Shown here in pieces: positions 19,109 to 31,775 of a stretch of 64,000 bases of DNA. The stretch is from Icerya purchasi. Taxonomy: Eukaryota; Arthropoda; Insecta; Hemiptera; Monophlebidae. The translations under genes and the position numbers were made by a program. Numbering within the stretch: position 1 is the stretch's first letter; every line of letters starts with the position of its first letter. The notes beneath the pieces are model-generated. The model had not been told where the DNA came from, did not search any database, and saw only the letters and a list, made by a program, of their open reading frames with translations. The stretch is taken from assembly GCA_039619475.1 (NCBI GenBank), contig CM077115.1, positions 504,887,352 through 504,951,351 on the forward strand. Direction: 5' to 3'.

Positions 19109-22100
19109 AAAGGAAAAAGTGATGCCGCGATGCACTTCCGATTACTTAAGTGCTATCGTACTATTCTCAGGCGTAATCGTTATGTACTGTGAAAAAAAAA
19201 AGAAAGGTAAACACATCACTTTTTTTTTGAAAACCTAAATCGGGCAATTCGTTGGAACTGTCAGGTTTCTACTATTCTACATTCTTACGCATTCCACTTT
19301 TCCCCAATATTCTTCTCCTTTTCCTTCTATTCTCATATCACCATTGTTTATGACAGGCTGCTGTCGGTACAATGGGGAAAAAAAAAAAAAAATGCACCAA
19401 TTAAATTTACTATTGTCTTAAGCCTGGGTCAAAAAAAGCAAAATGTATATCATTTCTTAATTAATTCTACAAAGTTACGTCATAAAATTCTTCGGGTTTA
19501 TCAACTTTAGCAACATCCATTTAATAGTCAGCTTTTTAATCGAATATTTTTTATATTTTTTGCAAACTAATAACCAATAAGCCAATAAACTAATCTAAAT
19601 TTTTGATTTTTCTTTTAAAACTAGAGAGAAACGGTGTAAAAATTTTTTTATAAAGAAATTAAAAACTACACGGTCCGTTCGTTATTATAGAGGATATTTA
19701 TTTAATCTCGTATAATTTACAGATATATCTCTAATTAATACGCAATTACAAGAGCTTACGAGGTGATAATATCGGACAAACGGGTTCCGCTTACACACCC
19801 GAAATCTGTATTTTCGACCCCGCAGTTCACTATTTTCACGAACATTATTGGGCGGGAAAAAGTTATCGTCATTCACAGACGCCGTCTAGCATCGAGACCA
19901 GCTAATACACGTGTTATGCATATCATTTCTTCGTGTTCATCATGATCTACGGTTTTCTAGCGTTCTTTGTTTGTTTTGGTAATATTTTAGCTTTTCGTTT
20001 TTTGTTTTTTTTTTTAATTTTGTTAAATGTCGAGAATAATTAATGATACCAGGGGTGATCTTCATTATTTTTACCTTATTTTCAGACTGCAACGCGTGAT
20101 GCAAACGACACACCTTTGATTTTGCGCAAAACATCTATGCTTCATAATAAACTAAAGATATCGAAGTGTACGTTCCCGGGATATTGGAGTAAATCTTTTA
20201 TTTGAAGAAAAATAAACAAAAAGAAATATATCGCGAAGAGGGAAATAGCCGTTTTCCTTTTCTTTTGTGAAATTCGAATTATGAGTTTTCTAAGAAGGAC
20301 CAAATGAAGAAGGCAGTATTAATTTTTGTTAAACTACCGCGATTGCACACGAATATAGGCCTTTTTTTTCCCCCTGATCAGTGTACTGTTGACGGGGTTC
20401 TTTTCGGGTTTTTAGCTATTCCGCTACTCTAACCGCTTTGTTTACCTTTTCTTTCCAAACAACACGCATCCGGTGTTGCCAAGTCAATTTTTTCCAGTTA
20501 TTACGTTTTCTTGTTTCTTTTCGGCGCCGTTTCATTGTCAAGCGAAATAGGAAGTTCAAACAATAAATATCATAATGGATCGATTAATGCCAAGGCAAAA
20601 AAAAAAAAAAAAGGAAAAAAATCATGAACACTTTCGATGCCAAACTCTGCAGGTATATGTTTCTCCATGGCTTTTTGTTTAATTTTCTGCCTGCCTTATT
20701 CGGGTATTTATATTTCTTTGTAGGTTATTGGAGAAAAAAATTTTCATCGACCAGAGCTATAAATTATCCGAGGCATTATGAGAACATATTAAGTATAGTT
20801 GTTTTTTTAAGCGGGAAAAAAAAGTTGTATAATTTTTTCAAAATATGTGATTACTTTCATACATACAAACTCGATTAACTTCTCGGACCAGTCCCAAAGC
20901 TCGTAAATTTGGTTTTAAGTGGTCATGCTTTAAAGGATATATTAAACGTAAAACAGTGTTTAGATACGATAAATTTAATTTACGGTTTGCGTAGTAACCC
21001 CTACTAGAATTACCGCAATACACCAACATTTCTAAATTACGCAAAAGCGATTAAATAATTCCTTATTTAAGCATAAATTAATATAATATGTTAGTATATA
21101 GTCCAATTGGAGAGATGAACATTCGTCCAATTTTATTCCACCTTTAAGATATCTTAAATTCTTGAGTCGCCCTTTTTAAATTAAAAGCCTTTCGTCCGTT
21201 CCAGTATTTATTTTTAAACTCTGATTTATTAATAAAACACGTGATTAACGAATTAAGCCCGCATACACTTATTAACGGAAAGTTATTAACGTTAACAGCG
21301 TGTTTCGGATGATTAATCCAAGAGGTATGTCTCTCTATTAAGGAAGTTCCCGAGAAAAAGAATACGGTAAGTAAGATGATTAATCGTTTTAGGCGGTATG
21401 TTGAAAGCGTATTTGATTCCGAACGCGCATTTCGTAAACTAACATATTCCCATCATAGTAGGAGTGTCAAACACCTTTGTGGTGTCCGCATTGCTATGCG
21501 GGGGGAACAAATTCAATAGGCTTTTGACGATGCTATGATGATATTGTACAGCAATTTCTCCTATTCTCAATCGAATTCTTTCCAGACTTACAGGACATTA
21601 AAAAGTAATTTTAATTCGGTGAACCGGTGAACGTTTTAAATCCCTATTAATTCTGATGAACTACCTATATATTCATATTGAGTTTTGAGTCATAGGGCGG
21701 AAAAAACCTCATATTTGATGGCTTTCAGAAAACAGTCCTACAACTATTGTAAAAGTTGAAAATCAAAAAAGACTTAATTTTTCAAAGATAAAATGAAACA
21801 TCAATTAATAATTGTAAAACTACGTTCAATATTTTTTTTTTGATATCCTCTAGAGCCAAGAAGTTGTGCCTAATTCCAACTGCGGTATAGTGTGGTAGCT
21901 GGCAACTAAACTGTCGAATTCAGGGGGTAGACTAGATAACACCAAGGGGTAAATATTCATAGTTTAAAAGTAAAAAAAAAAAAAAAAGGAAAAGTGTCGC
22001 GCTGTATGAATCCGAATAGAATTCAAAAGAGCTCCTTAAAAAGTAGTTGCGAATTTTACCTTTTTCCTAAATTCGTCTAGTCAAAATGCGATGTTCACAG

Positions 22101-25100
22101 CCGCGCCAAAAATCTATTCAAAAAAATTGTGCCGCTTTTTTTCTATTTTAAAAATTTTTTTTGCTCTTGATGAGCACGATAAAAACTCAAAACATAAAAA
22201 TATTTCGAAAAACTGCGTTACCGTTACATTAAAAAAAAGCTAAAAAAAACCCAAAGATTAGCAATATTTATTTTATTTATTTTTTTGACGTTAACTGTGG
22301 AAGATAACCCGACGCGCGAAAGAGGAGCTTATCTATATTCTCAGGGGCTAATAAACCAAAGGAGACATTTTGTAGAGGGAAATTACATAATTACGTAATA
22401 TCTTATACGGGGTAGACAGTAGAGATTTGAGAAATACCCCACACATTGTTTCATGAAGAAAATCAAATAGCGCGATCACCTCTTTAGGAATTTAAAATAT
22501 TATTAGTTTTTAAGTTAGGAAAAATAAAAAAAATTATACTGAAAAAATGGGGTAGTTTAGAATTTGAACGGTAAATTGTCGGAAAAAGAATAGAACGATA
22601 ATATTTTTATTAGAGTTTACTTTCTTATTTTTGTCAGTAATCCGATCCGAATTGTTTGTCCACGAGCAAGTAAAAAATATATACATATATGTATATTTTT
22701 TCATTTACATTAATAAAAATTTTAAATAAAAAGAACAAAAGATCTATGACGACAGTTGCGTTTAAAACAGAATAAAAACGTAACTTTCATACTTTTACTA
22801 GGATATTAGTTATAATTATAAAATTTTTTTATGGTAGAAATTTCTCTGTTGTAACAATTTTTTTCATCGTGGACTTGGTGTTCTTTGTTGTCCCCTATCA
22901 CGGCCCGTGGATCCGCCACTGATATTCTTGATATTTACAGAATCGGAATATCAAGGGTGGTCCCGTCTGAACGAAACACTACACTTAAAGCTTAAATCCC
23001 GGCAGCCGAGACTTAAAGTCGTAATTCATGGATATACGCGAAGTAGTCGATTTTAATTATTAAAATTAACACCTTAAAAATCGCAGTTGTCACGTGTTTT
23101 AAAAATACATCCCGTAACAAAAGTGCGCAAAATAGATAAAAGTCCCACAATAAATTTAACATTTCGTATTCCTTAAAGATTGTCCGACAAAAAAAAAAAA
23201 ATTAATTAAACGGATCGAATAGTTTTAAAAATACATAACCTTTATTCAAAAGATGAAAGTTTAAAATCAAGAGGATATAATAGAGTTGATAATTACGTAA
23301 TGCAAAAGAGCAACGCCGTTTCATACAACATCAAAGTAGTAGTATAGAGTACAGCAAACTGTTAATAGTAGCAAAAAAATTTTTTTTTTTTTTTCGGATT
23401 CGTAAACTCTGCAAGTTACATGCGATACGGGCCGAGACGATGGAAAAAAATTCTTTTCAACACCGATTTACGGAAATTACTCGCGATTAAACGAACGATA
23501 TAAAATTTACATCCCGTTTTTTTTCTCGTACGAACGATGAATTCATGAAAAATTTCAATTAATCGCATCCATCATACGGAAAACAATATAGATCAGATTC
23601 TGGGAACGTGTCGATTGAATATTACATTTTTCCACTACGGTAAACAGTGAGAATTTCTTAAGTATATAAGCTATATATTTAGATGCAATCTAAAGCTGAA
23701 TTTCAATGAATTCCAAAATAATCGCTTAGAAATAAAATTGCAATTACATTCTCCGAACGATTTGAGCCATCATTCGATGCATCGTATTCGTAGAAATGAA
23801 AAATATCCAAACATCTTAACGCAACACACTGATACAATGATGAAAAAATTAACATTTTAGCGAAATCAAAGTGTTTTCTCATCGCGAGTGCGAAAGTTAG
23901 AGCAGGAGACGAATTCCTTAATCAAAAGATAGTGCAAGGGGAAGGGATGTCTTAAAATCATTTAGAAGCGCTTTTAAAGGCAACATTAATAATCGGTTTA
24001 GCTTAAGTATATGCGTAAAAGGAGTGGTCGTCGTAGCGCGATTATCGATTAAAAATTGCAAAATTACCTTTATGATCCTTGAGATGTGGCCCATGCATCC
24101 ATTTTCCAGCGATAAATATCGTCCTAATCCGCTGCTGTGTGGTGATTGCGCAACTTTGAACGGTGTGTCGCGTTACGTTTTCATAGCTGAGACGTTAAAA
24201 AAAAAAAAAGAAAATAGAAATAATAACAACGACGACGGTAGTAAAACAATTCCTAGGAGAGGAGTAGACGGAAACAAAAGCGACCGAATTTTCGTAAGGC
24301 CGGGCGCAGGGGGCACGCGAGTCAGATCAAAGGCCCGAAATGAACAGAGGCGACTGCGAAGTCGGCTGTTGGCGGACGGGATTTCGGCGCGCGAATTCGG
24401 ATTTTCAGCGGGACAGTGAGAAAATCGAGTTGGGAACGAGCGAGCGAGCGAGTGTAGAAATATCGAGGAAATCGAGCAGCACAGGCTAGCGAGAACGATC
24501 TCAATTAAGGAAGAACTGATTAGCAGCGCCGTTCGTGTGACTAACGAAATCGAACAAACCGCGAACCATACCAAATCAAATCACCAGCATGCCATCAGCA
24601 TAGCCGGCGAGGACAAGAGAAGGTCCGACTCCGGATCGAAGCGACCAAATCCGAACGGCGCAACAACCCGTTCCAAGTGTGCGATAGGATGGTCGCGCTG
24701 TTGCAGCTCGCTCGGTAGCCGGTTCGCGGGCCGCTGTGCACGTGACTGCCAGTGTGGCGAACGTTCGGCCCGTCAATCGCGAGGTCTTCCGTCGAATAAT
24801 CAGTCAGTCAGCAGATTCGGGGGTGTGATTGTGTCCGCTCTACCGCTGATTCAGCGAATTTACCGCAGCACTCTATCGCAGATATTTTAAAACATTGTTA
24901 GCTGTCCGAAGAAACAGTTCTCTCCTTCCGAATCTTCTTTATCATCCTCGGATCATGTTTTTTTCATCCCCCTACTTTTTAGCCTTATCGCCCGATTTGC
25001 CCGCCAATTTTTCCATATGGCGGCACTTTTTACGATTGTATTCTCATCATCGATATACATAATTCTTTTCCAACTTTTAGGTCGACTTTGACTTGTTTGA

Positions 25101-25516
25101 ATTTTTATTTAAAACGGTTTTTTCATTTATTATCTCGACTATTGCTGCTCGATAGAGTTTGTCCGATCGTTCGCACCCTCGACGATCGGAGTTTCTATAG
25201 CAAATACTTTTGGGCCGTGTTCCGAAATTTTTGTTTACACGGCTCTTTGCTGGGCTTTTTAAATGACGAAAGGAACAGTATAAATTTTAATTCCATGTTT
25301 AATTAGAGGTTTTGTGGCGCTGGCCAATATTAATGTATATATATATAACATTAACGGCTATAATATTATTGTTTACACGTAATTGTTGCATCGAGCAAGT
25401 GGTAACAGAAATTAATAAATAAATTTCTTGTTTCGAAATAAATATTACAAAAATAAACCGGTCATCTGACAGTGCAAGCGGTATTAATGCAGTTTTTAAC
25501 ACACGTATGCGATATA
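19109..25516. other. Gene-poor host-like sequence with a GC-rich patch
   Basis: Mostly AT-rich with A and T runs; no coding region is supported. The patch at 24,280-24,880 is listed separately. At 22,897-22,921 a CGGCCCGTGGATCCGCCACTG end resembles a hAT-type terminus but no left partner was found. Confidence 0.4.
24280..24880. promoter_or_regulatory. CpG-rich patch, possible host promoter or 5' exon
   Basis: A sharp local rise in GC and CpG content (GGGCGCAGG, GCGCGCGAATTC, GAGCGAGCGAGCGAG and GTAGCCGG-like strings) in otherwise AT-rich DNA. Open frames exist on both strands across it (about 117-133 residues), as expected of GC-rich DNA, and none has a recognisable domain. In insects such patches often mark promoters or untranslated first exons of developmental genes. 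No TATA or initiator could be fixed. Confidence 0.3.
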
Positions 25517-25996
25517 CAGTGAAACTTCTGAAAAACGGACAAAAATTTGTCCGGTATTAAGAAGTGTCCGCTAATGGGAAATAATAATGTATAGTTTACT
25601 GAAATTTACATTACTGTGTATTATGTAACGTATTTAACAAGAATATAAAAGATAGTACGTAATATAAAAAAATACAGTACATATTTACTTGAGACATACA
25701 TGCGTTTAAAATATTAAAAAAAAAATGTTCGTATAATATAAAAATACGTGTATGTATGTATAGTATTACTACAGTACTTATTTTTATATTCCAGGATTAG
25801 CTGGTCAAACAAGTTAGGCAATAGAGTAGTATAAATCACTTTTTGTTTTTAGGAGCGCGAGATAATCTATAAAAATTTAATCACTTACGTTTAAAATATA
25901 TGTACATTTAACACATACTGTAAATGCTAGGTATCGAACATATTTCAAGTTTTTGGTATAAAATAATCGGTAATTTTACTACTTTGTTTCTTTCAT

Positions 25997-26284
25997 TTAA
26001 AATCCGCGATTCGACATGCACTTGCACAGTTCTGGTATCATTTTTAAACCTTCAGCATCAGCTTTATGAATGAAATACGATTTTTTTAGTTTTCCAATTA
26101 ACGAGTCCACATTATTTAAAGTTCCACAGTCAACTCCAGTAGTCGTGTCTTCTTCGACATCATAAACATTATTGTCATCACAGTCCACTGCATCATCGGA
26201 TGGAGTTTGTTGTTGCATGAATTCAGATGCTAATTCATTTATGTCGGTACATGGATCTTCCACGATTCCTCGTCTATTAAACAA
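25997..26284 (-). pseudogene. Possible transposase C-terminal remnant inside the pogo-like element
   Basis: An open frame of 95 codons without a real start (opens with TTG). It is acidic (DDAVDCDDNN, VEEDTTTG) and ends in a helical segment. Acidic tails following the DDE domain are common in pogo/Tigger transposases, and its place inside the element supports this reading. No catalytic DDE residues remain. Confidence 0.45.
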
Positions 26285-26439
26285 TAACCTGGGGCACTAA
26301 TTGAACTTTTTTTGACAAACTTCGTCCGTTTAACGGAAATCGAATTTCCAAAATCATACTTATTAAAGTGTGTCCGCATCCGTAATTGGGAAATATTTTT
26401 ATATTGTGTCTTATGGGAAAATGCCGGGGATTTTAAAAT

Positions 26440-26662
26440 TGTTCGCTATTAGAAATTGTCCGCTATTAGGAATTGTCCGCTATTAGGAATTGTCCGCTAT
26501 TAGGAATTGTCCGCTATTAGGAATTGTCCGCTATTAGGAATTGTCCGCTATTAGGAATTGTCCGCTATTAGAAATTGTCCGCTATTAGAAATTGTCCGCT
26601 ATTAGGAATTGTCCGCTATTAGGAATTGTCCGCTATTAGGAATTGTCCGCTTTTAGGAAATA
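26440..26662. repeat. 17-bp tandem array inside the pogo-like element
   Basis: About 13-14 copies of ATTGTCCGCTATTAGGA, nearly all identical, with AGAA in place of AGGA in three to four copies. The unit resembles the element's own subterminal sequence (GTGTCCGCTAATGGGAA near 25,570). Confidence 0.9.
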
Positions 26663-26701
26663 CCGCTATTAGAAGTGCCCGTTAGTAGAAGTTTCACTGT
26701 A

Positions 26702-28361
26702 TATATATAAATATCATACCAGAAGTATACCTTTATTTCTTTTTTTTTATGGCCAGCCGCTAATAAATAATGAGTGCTCTTAGACAATCTCATACGGGGA
26801 ATGACATTTGAATTGACGTAAATGTTTTTAGCCTGTGGCTTTATTTCCGCAAGCAGTCAGCTGCATTATCTCGGAAACTGCAGGAAAAAAGTGATTTTCA
26901 ATTTAGAAGAGAATAAAATATTACACTTCAACTTTAATCAGGCATTTATAATTCTGCAACTCTTCACTCCTTTTTTCATACGTTCTTTTTCAACATTTCT
27001 ATCACTTGACGAACGGTAAAGGTTTTTTTTCTTATCTTTTTCATCTTCTTCAGTTTGATAAAAAAAAAAAAAAAAAGTTGAAACAAAAATACAGAGATAT
27101 TTTATGATGATTAAAAAACAAAGGAAAGTTTAATAAAATTATGAAGAATAATCGTAATTAAAGATTTTGGGACAAATATAAATTATTTAGTAAAACTACA
27201 TTTTCCAAAATTTAGCATCCGTCCAAAATCTTCTAATGGTGTCATGGATGAAAGAAAAAAAAAAAATTGCATTCGGTACAAAAAAAACTCCGTTATTTGT
27301 GATTAAAAGTACGCTTTGTAAAAATGACCAGACAGGGGTATTTGACTGAATTTCATCTATAAAACGCGAAATTTTTCGATTTCCAATTTGAAGTGTTAGA
27401 GTGTGGGTTTTTTTTGTGCATGTACATTTGTTCACGCGTAATATATGAACCAGTTTTAATGAATCTTCGTTTAAAGCGTACCGGTCACAGGAGTGGAATC
27501 GTGCGAGTATATTGATTGATTAACGTGAAAAAATGTGCAGTCCCTTTAAAATTTTTTTAGTAATACAGCAAATGCGATCGACATTTTTTCCCCCTTTTTT
27601 TGGTTCGTCAGGACCTTTACCCAGAAACCAATAGAAAGGAATAAAGTCGAACGAGTATTTTAATCCAATCAAAAACGCGGTTGACTTCATATATTATCAA
27701 TTTGCGTTGAAACGTATTATCGCGGATAAACCATAAGAAAAAAGTGGAACCACCACAGCGCGCGCCGTTTATAATTTGTAAGTAATAAATGGAATAAGTA
27801 TAGAATACAAAATGGATACAATATTAACCGAATAATGAGTGGCGAGCTCTACATGTTGCCGGAGAATATATGTATAATAGACGAAAAAATTAATCGGAAT
27901 AAATGGAAGCCGGGAAAAAATACTACAAAAAAAAAAGAAAAGGCCACGTTCATCTCACACTGATGGAAATATTAGAACCGATTTTTAAAAGAGATTCTTC
28001 GTTCATTGGATATAGAATACCATATACAAGTGTACCGATATAATTAGTGGAGTTACACTGGGTATAGTCATTATAACGAACGTTAAAGAAGAGGCTGGCT
28101 ATCTTCAGAGAGAATCCTTTGAGTAATAAATGGGGGGACAACGCGGGTGACAAAGTAGTAAGAACGTTTTAGTTTCTTATGGAAATGCGGATTCGAATAA
28201 AGGTTGAAAATCTATACATCGCTGGTGGAATTTCAACGTTACTCCTGATGAGCCAATACCCAGTTCTTTATGCAATCCTGAAGATAGCATCGTTTTAGGA
28301 AACATATTTAAGTAAAGTATATCCCATATATCCTTGATAAGGTATCGTGGATTGTGAAGTT
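26702..28361. other. Gene-free AT-rich sequence
   Basis: No coding region, RNA gene or repeat family is supported. A runs near 27,060-27,076 and 27,256-27,267. Confidence 0.4.
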
Positions 28362-28447
28362 AAGGTTCACAATGAACTAAGCCTAACGGAACTGATGAGA
28401 ATATTGGGGCCAGTTCCTTTCTACTTGGGATCCGCCTTTACTTTTAC
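28362..28447 (+). repeat. Dispersed ~84-bp repeat, copy 2
   Basis: Second copy of the unit at 15,087-15,170, same orientation; see that entry for the shared blocks. Confidence 0.6.
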
Positions 28448-28746
28448 TATACTATAAAAACTGTGAAATGAAATAGTTTTTAAAAAAAAACGAAATAACA
28501 TGAAGTTTTTTATTTAAAAAATTTAACGCGCGCTAAAAAGAAAAAAAAAATTGCTCCCCCCCCGAAAAAACCTTAATATATTTTACAGTAAAAATTAAGC
28601 GGATATCACGTCTCTTAAACACAACAGTAGTACACTATTTAGAGTTACGGTAAATTTCAATTACGTAAAACCATCAAGCCTTGGTGGCCAACGGAGGAGG
28701 ATATGTCTAGAATTGGGCACATTTCTTTGTCTCATGACTACGTTTT

Positions 28747-28989
28747 CTACAGGACTTCCCACAACCTGCGTTTTCTGCTCCCAACCATGTTATCCTTCAG
28801 CCCATCGTATTCTTTCAACTTGTCAACATCCCGCTTGTCCTTTAACCTAAATTGTCCTTTACGAAAGATCCTCGTCAATGCTCCTCCAACGATCGCCCAA
28901 ACCTTGGCGCATATATTAAAACAGATCAGATCGTTCCAGTCATTCAAGTAATTGCCGCATGCCGTGATATAACCTATGTAGTTATACAC
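28747..28989 (-). pseudogene. Unrecognised coding-like fragment
   Basis: An 80-codon minus-strand frame with balanced composition unlike its surroundings, containing WAIVGGALTRIF and GQFRLKDKRDVDKLKE. The latter faintly recalls the third helix of Myb/SANT domains, but the order is unusual. There is no sign of exons around it. Probably a relic of a transposon or retrocopy. Confidence 0.25.
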
Positions 28990-30320
28990 GAATCATGGTA
29001 AAATGAAATAAAAAATTATAATAGTTAAAAACCGCGCTAAATATTTCTGATGTTTCCAGTACTTGGCTTATAGAAAACAATTATATTGCCGTTATTTTAA
29101 TGTGAGGTTGTTTGATAGTTACAGTTCGAATTCGGTGTACCGAGGATCTTAATTAAAAAGTATTAATATTAACACTGTATAATATTATTTTTTAATGAGC
29201 GTAATTGATTTATCGCGTTTTTATTAAATTTTTGTACTATGTGTTTTTTTTTAGATATTTTGTACAATTGATCGAAACTCCGTGTATCCGATGGAAGTGT
29301 AGAAATAGTTTTTCGGTTTGCTTTTTTTTTCTCCCTTTCTGCGACCTGGCGCAAAACGATTTTTGGCTAACAAATCGTATATTGATGCCGCGATGTTTCT
29401 CCGTTAGATTTCGTACTTTTAACCCTTTTTTTTAGGGTTACCCCGCAGTTTATTATTATTTACGATCTTTAGATATTAACATTTTTTTTCGAGCACTCTT
29501 TTTCGTGTTTATTAATTTTTTTGAACGAGATGGAAAAGAAGTATATCGATTTTCGCCAGTGCAAAGAATATATTAACGGCAATGCGACTTCGCCGCATTA
29601 TTTCAGCTTCCGAAATTTGTTTTTTCGATAAAGTGTGCACAGGTTGTAGATAAAATTAGCATATTGATAAAAGGATACGGACGTAGCCCCTTGTAATTTT
29701 CGAAAAACCGATCTTTTTTACAGCTTTTTTATGCTTAATACTTTTAAGAATTTTTCAAAAAAAAAAAGTAAATTAAATGAAAAGCAAATCCACTAACAAA
29801 TGTGACCGGACATAAGGACGGCCTAGCTAAACAGTTGCGTTTCGTATTCCTTTTGTCCGCAAAACCTGGGTTTCTTAAAAAACAAGGTCGTCTATAGAAC
29901 CCCATCCCCAAAAGTGAAAGATCCTAATGTTAATTGACTTTTGTGTTTTCTTGACAATTTTAAAAAAAGTCTAAAACGCCCCTTTCGAAGCGATCAACAC
30001 GGTATTCGCCCGAAGAAGAAAACTCTGAAACTTATTTTACAAGGGGGCAACTGCGAACAAATTACGTAGATAAATTAGCGGATATTTCCCGCGGTGAAAC
30101 TTTTTCTTACTGTATTTTTCATTTTGCTGCGATTTTTGTGGATATCACCGAAAATGTGGTGATAACGTAAATTTTTTTATTAAAAGTAAGCGCGAACTTG
30201 GGTTTAAACTCAATAAGTTTTGCACAAAGTACAATGAAGATACTAAAAGCGTAAGTTCATCTGCACTAATCAAAACTCACCGGTACATGAAATAAACGAA
30301 AAATTCGACTATGCTCCTGC
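28990..30320. other. Gene-free AT-rich sequence
   Basis: No supported feature. Open frames are short and T- or A-run driven. Confidence 0.4.
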
Positions 30321-30960
30321 TTGGCAACCGGATTGAAGCCCGTGCAACTTTTGTTGTACGGCCTAAAAAACTTACGACGTTATTATGTGTATGAAGAAGC
30401 CGCGAAAACTGTTGCTGCAGCATCACTATCAGAAACTGCAAAAGAAAATGATTTAGAATTATCATCCGGTGATGGAATAATTGCGTCCGGCGACGTGGAT
30501 GAAAAAAGGATTTTCATCTCGGAAAAGTGGGGTTGACTTTGCTGTAAACTTACCGCGAAGAACGTGCGGCGGTTCATCACAAAGATAAGGGCACTGCAGA
30601 GAGTATGAATTGGTAGCGTTAATTTACCGGAAAAGTACTTGTATGGATCTACTCAAAACAATAGCGATAATCTCAATGGCAAACTTTGGAAACTTGCTCC
30701 TCAGTTAAAATTGTAGAAATTGCAAACAGCGTTACAGCATCTGCATTTAACGTTGGAGCTTTTAGTTATTTACAAAAAGGCTGAAATTACCATCAGCATC
30801 GGGATCGAAGTGCATCATTATTATTGTGAAGAAGAAGATGCTAACTGTTTGAAATACGCCAGCATAGAATTAAATTCACAAAAGAAGAAGCTAGAATAAC
30901 AGAGATTGAGGAAACCTTAAAGATAATACAAAAAGAAAAAAGTATACAGTACGAAACTGT
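30321..30960 (+). pseudogene. Coding-like relic, family not recognised
   Basis: A 71-codon ATG frame at 30,321-30,536 (Ala/Glu/Asp-rich middle, VYEEAAKTVAAASLSE) is followed by further coding-like pieces in other frames to about 30,960, for example KIVEIANSVTASAFNVGAF near 30,707. Composition is more balanced than the flanks. The frame changes suggest a decayed gene or transposon. I cannot name it. Confidence 0.25.
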
Positions 30961-31414
30961 AATGGGATGACTATAGTCAGGTTTATGTTGTACCTACCAG
31001 AAACTTTAAAGCGTTTTTCTGAAAATTATGTTTTTAGACAGTGTCAACACTGTAATAACTCAGTCAATTTTTATTGTTCTTTTTTAACTTTTTTTAAAAT
31101 CTTGATGATTATTTTCTCTACAGACTGTCGAAAGGCTTTTTTAATTTTTTGGTTGGACAATTTAATATAAATTATTAAATCACTTTTTTTTTTCTTTTTA
31201 TTTTTTAATTACATACTAAAGTTTGAAATACTGTAATTTCTTTATTTTTGGTGGAAAAAAAAATCTCCGTCAGACTACTACTACTGCATTATTTTACTAG
31301 GTCCTTTTTTATTTTTGGACATTGGATAACTTTTGGTGAAGTTATGATGACGAGAAGAAGGCGTCGTAGTTTTCATCGGTAGAGTCCATTATAAAAAATT
31401 AATATTAAAAAAAA

Positions 31415-31442
31415 ATAAAATATATATATATATATATATATT
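31415..31442. repeat. TA microsatellite
   Basis: About ten TA dinucleotides bounded by A- and T-rich sequence. Confidence 0.8.
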
Positions 31443-31704
31443 TTTATAGTTGAAAAGTTAATAAAAAACTCAAAATTAATAATTTAATTATTTTCACCAT
31501 ATGTGGTGAAACCTTTATAATAAGTTTTCAAATTTACTCGGTTTAACCCCTAGCGCGGACCACCATTGGGGTTGAATCACTGCAAGTTTTTTAAGTGGTA
31601 TTCTAATGGCATTAGATTACCTATCTCGCATTGGCATAATTGAAAGAAGGATAATCTTAGAGCGTCATTCATTCAACTACGATTCGGCTATCACCACTAT
31701 CATG

Positions 31705-31775
31705 TCTGGATTTTATCGCATATGAACCCGGGATAATTTCTTCGCATTTTAAGCGTGCTGCTACATCATTGGCTT
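31705..31775 (-). repeat. tRNA-like sequence, possible SINE head
   Basis: The minus strand reads GTAGCAGCACGC, then CCCGGGTTCATATGC about 35 bases on. These resemble A and B boxes with shorter than normal spacing. Decayed at best. Confidence 0.3.

Larger units (their letters stand above)
25517..26699 (-). mobile_element. Pogo/Tigger-like DNA transposon, deleted copy
   Basis: The element starts CAGTGAAACTTCT at 25,517 and ends with the inverse AGAAGTTTCACTG at 26,699, flanked on both sides by TA (25,515-25,516 and 26,700-26,701), the target site of pogo/mariner-type elements. Length is 1,183 bp, shorter than autonomous pogo-like elements. Subterminal GTCCG-containing repeats follow the inverted ends. 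Confidence 0.8.

Noticed and set aside
22897..22921. Possible right end of a hAT-type element
   Set aside because: The end string is suggestive but no matching left terminus or target duplication was found.
24024..24890. Open frames of 117-133 residues on both strands
   Set aside because: GC-rich DNA opens frames on both strands; no domain, and the strands conflict.
26440..26662. CRISPR-like array
   Set aside because: The 17-bp units are contiguous with no spacers and lie inside a TA-flanked transposon.
28747..28989. Myb/SANT DNA-binding domain
   Set aside because: Only a loose resemblance over about 20 residues, with the tryptophan pattern not in order.
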